A stretch of 64,000 nucleotides of DNA from PALSA-612 sp963791225 (lineage in GTDB: Bacteria; Actinomycetota; Thermoleophilia; Gaiellales; Gaiellaceae), in contig CAWBRV010000003.1 in NCBI GenBank assembly GCA_963791225.1, positions 372,001 to 436,000 of the forward strand, given 5' to 3'. The notes beneath the pieces are model-generated. The model was not told where the DNA came from. It did no database searches and saw only the letters and a program-made list of their open reading frames with translations. The stretch's first letter is position 1; each line of letters begins with the position of its first letter. This document shows, piece by piece, positions 1 through 6,844 of the stretch. A program made the translations under genes and the position numbers.

Positions 1-1
1 C

Positions 2-109
2 TTCCTCTGCGCGAGCCTGTTCCTCCTGCCCTTGCTGCTCGTCCCGCGCTTCCGGAGGTGGCTGTTCGGGAACATGAAGCCAGGCCCGGCGAGAGCACGA
101 GCGGTCTGA
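2..109 (+). CDS. C-terminal end of a membrane protein (partial)
   Basis: An open frame enters from the left edge and stops with TGA at 107-109. The 35 visible residues start with a hydrophobic stretch rich in Leu and Phe (FLCASLFLLPLLLVP), followed by a basic, Arg/Lys-containing tail. This is the usual form of the last transmembrane helix and cytoplasmic tail of a transporter or other polytopic protein. Nothing identifies the family. It lies upstream of and co-directional with the sugar kinase, with the palindromic repeat at 118-140 between them. Confidence 0.4.
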   Translation, partial: FLCASLFLLPLLLVPRFRRWLFGNMKPGPARARAV

Positions 110-117
110 CGTCGAGC

Positions 118-140
118 GTGCCTGGCACGTGCCTGGCACC
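118..140. repeat. Dispersed palindromic repeat, double copy
   Basis: Two direct copies of GTGCCTGGCAC in 23 bp. The unit is palindromic apart from its centre. An identical 23-bp copy lies at 9048-9070 and related single units at 20494, 20691, 20771, 34860 and 37519. Confidence 0.7.
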
Positions 141-149
141 ATTGCCGGC

Positions 150-869
150 GTGAGTGCGATTCCGGACGATCCTCGCGTGCTGGCCGTCGACGTCGGCGGC
201 TCGCACGTCAAGGTGCTCCTGAGCGACGGCAACGAACGGCGCCGGTTCCCGTCCGGGCCGGATCTCACCCCGCAGGAGATGGTCGCGGGCGTGCTCGACC
301 TGACGAAGGACTGGCAGTACGACGTCGTCTCGGTGGGCGTCCCGAGCCAGGTCCGGGCGGGCCGCGTCGTCCACGACCCGGCCAACCTGGGCAAGGGCTG
401 GGCCGGGTTCGACTTCGAGGGCGCGTTCGGCAAGCCGACGAAGGTCGTCAACGACGCGGCGATGCAGGCGCTCGGCAGCTACGACGGCGGCCGCATGCTC
501 TTCCTCGGCTTCGGCACCGGCCTCGGCGCGGCGATGGTCATCGACGGGGTCCTGGAGCCGATGGAGCTCGCGCACATGCCCTACGGCAAGGGGACGTACG
601 AGGACGTCGTCGGCGAGCGCGGCCTGGAGCGGCTCGGCAAGAAGCGCTGGCGGAGCGCCGTGGCCGAGGTGGTGAAGGAGTTCGTCGCCGCCCTCGAGCC
701 CGACTACGTCGTCCTCGGCGGCGGCAACGCCAAGCTGCTCAGGGAGCTGCCGCCCGACGCGCGCCTGGGCGCGAACGAGAACGCCTTCCTCGGCGGCTTC
801 CGGCTCTGGCGACCCCAGATGGGGCCAACAGAGCAGGGTGCGCTGTCCGGCCCCGCCGCGACGAGCTAG
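150..869 (+). CDS. ppgK: ROK-family sugar kinase, polyphosphate-glucokinase-like
   Basis: Predicted cytosolic glucokinase that phosphorylates glucose to glucose-6-phosphate using polyphosphate and/or ATP, feeding the pentose-phosphate genes that follow. The N-terminal phosphate-binding motif DVGGSHVKVLL is at about residues 14-24, a second ROK nucleotide-binding motif (GFGTGLGAAM) lies near residue 120, and a DYVVLGGGNAK segment is near the C-terminus. At about 239 aa it is close to polyphosphate glucokinases (about 250-270 aa). An in-frame GTG at 129 lies inside the dispersed palindrome, so the GTG at 150 is preferred; it sits just before the conserved strand. Cofactor choice cannot be read from the sequence, and another ROK sugar kinase is possible. 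Confidence 0.72.
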   Translation: MSAIPDDPRVLAVDVGGSHVKVLLSDGNERRRFPSGPDLTPQEMVAGVLDLTKDWQYDVVSVGVPSQVRAGRVVHDPANLGKGWAGFDFEGAFGKPTKVVNDAAMQALGSYDGGRMLFLGFGTGLGAAMVIDGVLEPMELAHMPYGKGTYEDVVGERGLERLGKKRWRSAVAEVVKEFVAALEPDYVVLGGGNAKLLRELPPDARLGANENAFLGGFRLWRPQMGPTEQGALSGPAATS

Positions 870-893
870 CGCTGTCGCGACGAGCTAGCGCTG
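858..893. repeat. Tandem 17-bp repeat at convergent stop codons
   Basis: GCGACGAGCTAGCGCTG occurs at 858-874 and again at 877-893. The first copy supplies the TAG of the + strand kinase (867-869) and the second the TAG of the - strand membrane protein (885-887), because CTAG reads as a stop on both strands. Confidence 0.7.
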
Positions 894-1283
894 CTGCGCG
901 GTCCGCTTGCCGCGGCGGGCCTTGCGGTCGTCGATGTCGAAGACGATCTGCAGGATCCAGTTCACGAGCCAGATCACGATCGTCGCCCAGACCGCCGCCC
1001 AGAAGTCCTGGATCTTGAAGCCGGACACGATCCAGGAGGTCACGTAGAGCATGAGGATGTTGACGAGGAAGAGCGCGATGCCGAGCGTGAGCACGATCAG
1101 CGGGAGCGCCAGCAGCGTCACGATCGGCTTCAGGAGCAGGTTGACGGCGGCGAAGACGAGCGCGGCCAGGACGATCGTCCCGAAGTTGCCCGAGAAGTCG
1201 ATGCCCGAGATCAGCTCCTCGGCCGCCCAGAGGGCGACGATGTTGCAGAGCCACGAGTAGACGAGCCGGCGCGCGAGCCTCAT
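885..1283 (-). CDS. Phage-holin-4-like / YvlD-family membrane protein
   Basis: Small integral membrane protein of 132 aa with about four hydrophobic helices: near residues 8-25, a long stretch at about 35-65, and two more at about 70-90 and 100-118. The tail is short and very basic (DRKARRGKRTAQQR). The pattern NLLLKPIVTLLALPLIVLTLG is typical of the holin superfamily IV / YvlD proteins common in bacterial chromosomes, which have no firm function and are not evidence of a prophage. The start is the ATG whose complement is at 1281-1283. The gene is convergent with the kinase and divergent from pgl, with 24 bp separating it from the pgl ATG. Longer frames on this strand over pgl are shadows. 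Confidence 0.72.
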   Translation of the reverse strand: MRLARRLVYSWLCNIVALWAAEELISGIDFSGNFGTIVLAALVFAAVNLLLKPIVTLLALPLIVLTLGIALFLVNILMLYVTSWIVSGFKIQDFWAAVWATIVIWLVNWILQIVFDIDDRKARRGKRTAQQR

Positions 1284-1294
1284 CAGCACGAGCG

Positions 1295-1300
1295 TATCCT
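1295..1300 (+). promoter_or_regulatory. -10 box for pgl (leaderless)
   Basis: TATCCT ends 7 nt before the ATG at 1308, the spacing seen at many genes here. It implies that transcription begins at or next to the start codon. Confidence 0.5.
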
Positions 1301-1307
1301 GCCTCGG

Positions 1308-1977
1308 ATGAGCGGGAACGCGTCTCGAGGTCGCGTCCGACGCGGCAGCCGCCGCGCGGGCCGCCGCGGACGTGATCGCAGAGAGGGTGCGTGCCGCCGT
1401 CGACGAGCGCGGCTCGTTCACGGTCGCGCTGTCCGGCGGGACGGCGCCGTTGCAGGCCTTCCGCCTGCTCGCGGACGCCGACGTGCCGTGGGAGGCGGTC
1501 GAGATCTTCCAGGTCGACGAGCGGGTCGCGCCGCCAGGCGACGACGATCGCAACCTGACCCACCTGGAGCAGTCGCTGCCGCCCGCGGCGGTCGCGCGGC
1601 TGCGCCCGATGCCGGTCGAGGCCGACGACCTCGAGGCAGCCGCCGCGGAGTACGCCGCGCTGCTGCCGGAGCGGCTCGATCTCGTGCACCTCGGGCTCGG
1701 GCCGGACGGGCACACGGCCTCGCTCGTGCCCGGCGACCCGGTGCTCGACGTCACGGACCGCGACGTCGCGGTCACCGGCGAGTACCAGGGTCGGCGGCGC
1801 ATGACGCTCACGTACCCGTGCATCGAGCGCGCTCGCGAGCTCGTCTGGCTCGTCACCGGCGAGTCGAAGGTGGAGCCGCTGCGGCTGATGCTGGCCGGCG
1901 ATCCGTCGATTCCCGCCGGCCGGGTCGCCGGACCGCCGTCGCTCGTGATCGCAGATCGTCCCGCAGTCGAGGGATAG
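1308..1977 (+). CDS. pgl: 6-phosphogluconolactonase (5' end out of frame)
   Basis: Hydrolyses 6-phosphogluconolactone, the zwf product, to 6-phosphogluconate in the oxidative pentose-phosphate pathway. The body is typical DevB/Pgl: VALSGGTAPLQAF (sugar-phosphate loop), IFQVDERVAPPGDDDRNL, and GLGPDGHTASLVPG. The continuous frame opens at GTG 1372, about 20 codons late: in-frame codons from 1312 already read family-like sequence (LEVASDAAAAARAAADVIAE) but have no usual start codon and are preceded by TGA. The promoter points to ATG 1308, which is one base out of phase. A single extra base between about 1311 and 1325 explains this. A conservative reading is 1372-1977 (201 aa). Confidence 0.85.
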
Positions 1978-2063
1978 GAAAATGCGCTGCTGGCAGCGAT
2001 AATCCGAGTTCGGCTAGCATCATTCCGCTCTCCACGTCGGGGTCACGTCAGGGAGGATCGGAC

Positions 2064-4958
2064 TTGAGGTTTACGAGTCGTGTCGCCGCGCGCATCGCTG
2101 TGCTTGCAGCGTTTCTGCTGCTCGCAGTCGGCGCCGGAGTGGGGTTCAGCGCGAGCGGGACGACCCCGCCGCCGCCGGTTTCGAGCGCGCCGAAGCCTCC
2201 GGCCGTGCAGCCGCCGCCCTCGCCGATCCCATCGTTCGGCGGTTCCCAGCCACGACCAAGCGGTTGCAGCCCCGCTCCTTGCGCGAGCAAGGGGCATGTT
2301 TCTCCCAACACGTCGCCGACCGATGACAAGACCTTCGACAATGTCTTTAGCGACGGTGGGACGAGCGTCCACGCCTGGACACACCATTTCGATCTCACGG
2401 GGCTCACCGCGACGGCGGCAACCCTGCAGGTCCGGGAGATCTTCTCTGATCCCACTGGGACAGACAGCATCACCATCGACGGTGAGACTCAGCCCTTCGT
2501 CCCCACCGACTTCTCTAACTGCGGCCCCCCTCTGGTCCACGAGTTCAGCGTTCCGCTGAGTGATCTCGCCGACGGCGAGGTGCACGTTGTGTTCGCTGAG
2601 AACGGCGACGAGATCGCCCTCGACTGGGCGAGGCTCGTAATCGACACGACCACCAACCAGGTCATCGATCAGAGAGGCGACACCGACAACTTCGGTTACG
2701 GCGAGAACCCTGTCCCGTGCATCTTCTTCGACAATGCAGTCGACCCAGCGGACTTCGGCGACGCTGTTTCTTCGCCGCCCGGGGTTCCGACTCTCCTCGC
2801 CCCGACCGACGGCTCCACGGTCGGACCGTCGCCGACCTTGACGTGGAACGCCTCCGACGGCGCCACGAGCTACGACGTCGAGGTCGTGCCGGAAGGCGAG
2901 GGGTGCTCCTTCGACGGCGCGTCGCCGAGCACTGTCACCGACACCTCGTTCTCCACCGACCTCGGGGACGGGAGTCACTGCTGGCGCGTTCGGGCCGAGG
3001 GTGACGGCGGACCGAGCGGCTATTCCGATCCGTTCACGTTCACGATCATCGGGATTCCAACCCCGCTCGCGCCGGATGACGCCAGCACGATCGAGGGCAA
3101 CCAGGCAACGATCGGATGGACGAACATCGACGGCGCGACAGGCTACGACCTCCGCCTGGTCAAGGGTGGCAGCGAGAGTTGCGACCCGGGAACCGTCGAT
3201 CCGATTCACCTCGATCCAGTCGACTCGAGTACACAGAGCTACGTCACCGACCCGCTCGACCCCGGCCATTACTGCTGGGACGTCCAGGCAACCGACGACT
3301 CGGGTGCGAGCGGCTACGACGAGACATTCGAGTTCTACGTCGTCGCGGCGCCGACCGTGTCGATCGTGAGTGCGACGAATCCCGTCAACCACGCGAGCCA
3401 GACCAACGCGAGCGCCTCGGGCACCGTCAGCGATCCGAGCGCGGGCGTGAGTGTCACGGTCACGGACGACTCCGACGGGTCCGCCGGTCCGTTCGACGCG
3501 ACAGTCGACGGATCGGGCAACTGGTCCGTCTCGAGCATGGACCTCTCCGGGCTAGCAGACGGGCCGATCACCTACACGGCCACGGCGTCCAACGACGGCG
3601 GCACCGACACTGCCACCTTCGACGCCACCAAGCACGCGGCGCTGCCGGCGATCGGGATCACGACCGTGACCGACCCGGTGAACTCGTCGAACGTCACGGA
3701 TGTCGGCGCATCCGGCACGACCGATCCGGGCGCGAGCGTCGAGGTGACGATCACCGACTCGGGTGAGGGCTCCGTCGGCCCGACCGAGGCGACGGTGGAC
3801 GAGAGCGGCAACTGGTCGGTCTCCGGCGTCGACGTCTCCTCGCTTGCGGACGGGACGATCACGTACACCGCGACCGCCACGGACGGCTTCGAGAACTCCT
3901 CGTCCGCCTCACGGACGGCGATCAAGGACACCGTCGCGCCGGCGATCGCCATCACCGCGTGGGACTCGCTCATCGCGCCCTTCAACGAGCACAACGTGAG
4001 CGCGTCGGGGACAACCGAGCTGGGCGCGACCGTCCAGGTGACGCTCACCGACGAGTCCCAGGGCTCGGTCGGCCCCGTCGATGCGACCGTGGACGTGTCC
4101 GGGAACTGGTCGGTGAGCGGGATCGACGCCTCCACCCTCGCCGACGGCACGATCACCTACACGGCGACGGCCACGGACGGCGCGGGGAACAGCGCATCCG
4201 ACTCGAAGACGGCGACGAAGAACACGTCGCCGCCGCCTCCGCCACCTCCGCCGCCGCCTCCGCCCCCGCCTCCGCCGCCTCCTCCGCCTCCGCCTCCTCC
4301 GCCGCCGCCTCCGCCTCCGCCGCCACCTCCGCCTCCGCCTCCGCCTCCGCCACCGCCACCACCCCCGCCTCCGCCGCCGCCGCCGCCTCCGGTTGGGGCC
4401 ACGGACAACAAGCAGGTGGACGCACAGCCGGTGCCGGGCAAGCCCGAGCCCAAGGTGAAGCTGCCCGGAACCAACACCTTCGTGCCGCTCAGCGAGGCGA
4501 AGGACCTGCCCAAGGGGACGACCATCGACGTGAGCGGACAGGCGCAGATCGACCTCTCCGACCCCAAGGGCAACGAGATGATCTTCTTCGGCGTCAACGA
4601 CGGCGTGCCGAGCCAGTTCGTCTTCCAGGGCACGGTCGGCGGCGTCGTCCAACTCTCGCTGGTCGGCGGCAACATCAAGAAGTTCAGCCTCGGCCCGTCA
4701 GCGCTGACGGCGAAGCCGAAGAAGCCCACGCAGCGCCTCTGGGGCAGCGGCAAGGGCAAGTTCACGACGAAGGGCAAGTACGCCGCGGCGACCGTGCGAG
4801 GCACGATCTGGCTCGTCGCCGACTACTCGGACCACACCCTCGTCACGGTCAAGCGCGGCCTCGTCGCGGTGAAGGACCTCGTCACGGGGAAGACGAAGCT
4901 CGTCCCGGCCGGGCACAGCATCATCGTCAACCAGAAGAAGAAGACGATCAAGAAGTAG
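2064..4958 (+). CDS. Large secreted FN3/Ig-like repeat protein with polyproline linker and FecR-like C-terminus
   Basis: Exported protein of 964 aa. It starts at TTG 2064 after GGGAGGA, with a signal peptide at about residues 1-30 (RVAARIAVLAAFLLLAVGAG). Order: Pro-rich linker (about 33-80); a beta domain of unknown type (about 90-235); two fibronectin-III-like repeats (about 240-428) sharing a TPLAP/TLLAP opening and a CW[DR]V strand; three bacterial Ig-like repeats (about 429-720) that share SGNWSVS and ADGxITYTATA; 54 consecutive prolines (nt 4230-4391); then a C-terminal region ending in a FecR-like segment (about 903-959, VRGTIWLVADYSD). It is probably an adhesive or envelope-associated protein. 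No sorting motif or catalytic domain is visible. Confidence 0.75.
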   Translation: MRFTSRVAARIAVLAAFLLLAVGAGVGFSASGTTPPPPVSSAPKPPAVQPPPSPIPSFGGSQPRPSGCSPAPCASKGHVSPNTSPTDDKTFDNVFSDGGTSVHAWTHHFDLTGLTATAATLQVREIFSDPTGTDSITIDGETQPFVPTDFSNCGPPLVHEFSVPLSDLADGEVHVVFAENGDEIALDWARLVIDTTTNQVIDQRGDTDNFGYGENPVPCIFFDNAVDPADFGDAVSSPPGVPTLLAPTDGSTVGPSPTLTWNASDGATSYDVEVVPEGEGCSFDGASPSTVTDTSFSTDLGDGSHCWRVRAEGDGGPSGYSDPFTFTIIGIPTPLAPDDASTIEGNQATIGWTNIDGATGYDLRLVKGGSESCDPGTVDPIHLDPVDSSTQSYVTDPLDPGHYCWDVQATDDSGASGYDETFEFYVVAAPTVSIVSATNPVNHASQTNASASGTVSDPSAGVSVTVTDDSDGSAGPFDATVDGSGNWSVSSMDLSGLADGPITYTATASNDGGTDTATFDATKHAALPAIGITTVTDPVNSSNVTDVGASGTTDPGASVEVTITDSGEGSVGPTEATVDESGNWSVSGVDVSSLADGTITYTATATDGFENSSSASRTAIKDTVAPAIAITAWDSLIAPFNEHNVSASGTTELGATVQVTLTDESQGSVGPVDATVDVSGNWSVSGIDASTLADGTITYTATATDGAGNSASDSKTATKNTSPPPPPPPPPPPPPPPPPPPPPPPPPPPPPPPPPPPPPPPPPPPPPPPPPPPPPPVGATDNKQVDAQPVPGKPEPKVKLPGTNTFVPLSEAKDLPKGTTIDVSGQAQIDLSDPKGNEMIFFGVNDGVPSQFVFQGTVGGVVQLSLVGGNIKKFSLGPSALTAKPKKPTQRLWGSGKGKFTTKGKYAAATVRGTIWLVADYSDHTLVTVKRGLVAVKDLVTGKTKLVPAGHSIIVNQKKKTIKK
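4230..4391 (+). repeat. Polyproline microsatellite (54 CCN codons)
   Basis: An unbroken run of 54 proline codons, mostly CCG and CCT with a few CCA and CCC. The mixed codons suggest that the Pro tract is kept as protein and is not a freshly expanded triplet. The opposite strand gives poly-Gly and poly-Arg shadow frames. Confidence 0.9.
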
Positions 4959-4971
4959 CCACGCGCCGCCC

Positions 4972-5002
4972 GGGCAGTGGCCGCTGCCCTGCTCAGGAGA
5001 GC
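4972..5002. terminator. Stem-loops between convergent genes
   Basis: GGGCAG/CTGCCC (4972-4989, 6-nt loop) and GCTC/GAGC (4991-5002) fill the 34-bp gap between the secreted protein and the acetyltransferase. They are plausible short bidirectional terminators without a T-tract. Confidence 0.4.
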
Positions 5003-5436
5003 AGGAGTACCATGCCCACGGCGCCTGGAGCGCTGTCGGCGAAGCCGTGGGTTGCATAGAGACGACGCCCGGGCGGGTCGGCAAGCAGGCTCACGTACGC
5101 GCCTTGCGGTGCGCGTAGGCGGATTTGCTCGAGGAGATGCCGCAGCACGGCGCCGCCGAGTCCCCGCCGCTGATGCTCGGGCAGCACCGCCATGTCGATG
5201 ACGTGGAAGTACCACGCTCCGTCGCCGATGACGCGCCCCATTGCGACCGACGGATCTCCGCTCTCGTGGACGACATGGCACGCCGCCCAGCTTCCCGGCA
5301 GAGCCGCGACAGCCTGATCCTCTCGCTTCGGGGACAGACCCGCGCGCAACCTCAGGTCGAGGTAGTCCTCCACCGAGGGCGGGCCGTCGATCAGGCGGTA
5401 TCCGTTCGGGAGCGACACCGGGGTGAAGTCTCGCAT
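4993..5436 (-). CDS. GNAT-family N-acetyltransferase
   Basis: Cytosolic acetyl-CoA-dependent acetyltransferase of 147 aa, a full single GNAT domain. The acetyl-CoA pyrophosphate loop is QRRGLGGAV at about residues 89-97, preceded by the beta-4 strand FHVIDMAVLPEH and followed by the helix LRHLLEQIRLRAPQ. The C-terminal LYATHGFADS is the standard GNAT end motif. The substrate cannot be deduced. It stands alone between the large secreted protein (convergent) and rpiA (co-directional, 35 bp upstream). Confidence 0.85.
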   Translation of the reverse strand: MRDFTPVSLPNGYRLIDGPPSVEDYLDLRLRAGLSPKREDQAVAALPGSWAACHVVHESGDPSVAMGRVIGDGAWYFHVIDMAVLPEHQRRGLGGAVLRHLLEQIRLRAPQGAYVSLLADPPGRRLYATHGFADSAPGAVGMVLLLS

Positions 5437-5471
5437 CCGTTGATGTCCACGGACCCGCTGAATCCCCGTGC

Positions 5472-6119
5472 TCAGGCCGGCGGCACGAGCCGCTGCACCT
5501 TGTCGCCGCGCGCGACCAGGATCTCGTAGACGAGCGAAGGCGGGAACAGACCGTGCGCGACGACGCCCGGTGACGTGTCGAAGGAGATCGCGAGCGCCTG
5601 CGGGTCGGCGACCGGCCCCACGTAGTCGGCGATCACTCCGCCGTCCGGGCTGTGCGGGACGTCCCGGAGTGTCACGCGTGCCAGCGACCGCAGCGTCGCC
5701 TGCAGGCCGTACGCGTGCAGCTCGAGCGGGACCGGCGGCCCGATCGCGTCGACCGGCTTGTCGGAGGACGCGATCACGACGAAGCGGTCGGCTGCCGCCG
5801 CGGCGATCTTCTCGCGCGTGTGCGCGGCGCCGCCGCCCTTGACGAGCCAGCCGTCCGGAGAGATCTGGTCGGCGCCGTCGATCGCGATGTCGAGCCGGTC
5901 GAGCCGGTCGAACGGCTCGACGGAGATGCCGAGGCGGCCCGCCGCCTCCTCCGTCGCCTGCGACGTGGCGACGCAGCGGATGTCGAGCGAGCGCCGCGCG
6001 AGCGCCGCCAGCAGGAAGCCGACCGTCGAGCCGGTGCCGAGCCCCACGCGCATGCCGTCCTCGACCAGCGCCGCGGCGGCCTCGGCGGCAAGCTGCTTCT
6101 CGTGCTCGATCCTCGTCAC
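5472..6119 (-). CDS. rpiA: Ribose-5-phosphate isomerase A
   Basis: Interconverts ribulose-5-phosphate and ribose-5-phosphate in the non-oxidative pentose-phosphate pathway. All RpiA signatures are present: the phosphate loop GLGTGSTVGF (about 27-36), DGADQI (about 80-85) with the catalytic acidic residues, and KGGGAAHTREK (about 93-103). Length (215 aa) is typical. The start is GTG at the upstream end, 9 nt after a -10-like box. It is divergent from rpe across only 20 bp, with overlapping -10 boxes, which suggests coordinated control of the two enzymes that use ribulose-5-phosphate. Confidence 0.95.
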   Translation of the reverse strand: MTRIEHEKQLAAEAAAALVEDGMRVGLGTGSTVGFLLAALARRSLDIRCVATSQATEEAAGRLGISVEPFDRLDRLDIAIDGADQISPDGWLVKGGGAAHTREKIAAAAADRFVVIASSDKPVDAIGPPVPLELHAYGLQATLRSLARVTLRDVPHSPDGGVIADYVGPVADPQALAISFDTSPGVVAHGLFPPSLVYEILVARGDKVQRLVPPA

Positions 6120-6127
6120 TAGCCCGA

Positions 6128-6134
6128 TACTGTA
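6128..6134. promoter_or_regulatory. Overlapping divergent -10 boxes of rpe and rpiA
   Basis: The 7 bases TACTGTA read as TACTGT on the + strand (6 nt before the rpe GTG) and TACAGT on the - strand (9 nt before the rpiA GTG). Polymerase should not be able to occupy both at once. Confidence 0.5.
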
Positions 6135-6139
6135 CGGCC

Positions 6140-6844
6140 GTGACGTGGGCCGACTGGGTACGAGGTCCCGAGGTCGAGCCTTCGATCTACGCTGCCGACT
6201 TCGCGCGCCTCGGCGGGCAGCTCGAGGCGCTGCTCGATGCAGGCGTCCGCGTCTTCCACTTCGACGTCGGCGATGGGCACTTCATCCGCGAGATCACGAT
6301 CGGCCCGGTCGTGCTCGCGTCGATCTCCGGTCTCGTGCACGAGCACGGCGGAAAGCTCGACTGCCACCTGATGGTCGCCGAGCCCGAGCAGCACTTCGAG
6401 AGCATCAAGGAGGCGGGCGGAGACAGCGTCACCTTTCACGCCGAGGTCGCCGCCGATCCCGCCCGGACGATCGCCCGGGCGCGTGAGCTCGGGCTGGGCG
6501 CAGGCGTCGCGTTCAATCCGGAGACCCCGGTCGCCCGCGCCGCCGAGGCGGCCGAGGGAGCGGATCTCGCGCTCTGCATGAGCATCCACCCCGGCCTGTC
6601 GGGGCAGAAGTTCATGCCCGAGGCGCTCGGGCGGATCGACGAGCTCCGCCGCTCGGTGCCGGGCACCGTGCTGGTACAGGTCGACGGCGGCGTGCACGCC
6701 GACAACGCGCGCACGGTGCGCGACGCGGGCGCCGACCTGCTCGTCGCCGGCAGCGCGATCTTCTGGCAGGACGACCCGGCCGCCGCCTATCGAAGCCTCG
6801 CCGCGGCCGTCGCCGCCGAGAACGTCCCGGCACGGGGCGGCTGA
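6140..6844 (+). CDS. rpe: Ribulose-phosphate 3-epimerase (divergent active-site loops)
   Basis: TIM-barrel epimerase that interconverts ribulose-5-phosphate and xylulose-5-phosphate. Recognisable motifs: SIYAADFARLGGQ (usual SILSADF), FDVGDGHFIREITIGP (usual DVMDGHFVPNITFGP), CHLMVAEPEQH, MSIHPGLSGQKFMPE (usual MSVNPGFGGQ) and VQVDGGV. Metal-ligand His and Asp positions are retained, but Met to Gly in the DVMDG motif and NPGFGG to HPGLSG are unusual. It is 234 aa, starts at GTG and overlaps zwf (TGATG). A related epimerase with a different sugar phosphate is a minor alternative; the zwf/rpiA context favours Rpe. Confidence 0.88.
   Translation: MTWADWVRGPEVEPSIYAADFARLGGQLEALLDAGVRVFHFDVGDGHFIREITIGPVVLASISGLVHEHGGKLDCHLMVAEPEQHFESIKEAGGDSVTFHAEVAADPARTIARARELGLGAGVAFNPETPVARAAEAAEGADLALCMSIHPGLSGQKFMPEALGRIDELRRSVPGTVLVQVDGGVHADNARTVRDAGADLLVAGSAIFWQDDPAAAYRSLAAAVAAENVPARGG

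Noticed and set aside
885..1283. Prophage holin
   Set aside because: The protein resembles the holin-4/YvlD superfamily, but there is no endolysin, integrase or phage gene nearby.
1308..2063. N-terminal 250 codons fused in frame to the secreted repeat protein
   Set aside because: That region is the Pgl gene in another frame. The secreted protein has its own TTG, SD and signal peptide at 2064.
4230..4391. Possible CRISPR or minisatellite array
   Set aside because: There is no repeat-spacer structure, only consecutive proline codons.
3909..4652. Poly-Arg and poly-Gly proteins opposite the proline tract
   Set aside because: They are the reverse complement of a CCN run in a well-supported gene and have no start or domain support.
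6656..6668. GGTGCCGGGCACC in rpe as a further repeat copy
   Set aside because: It encodes a VPGT segment at a place where similar residues are common in Rpe, and the centre differs; chance is likely.
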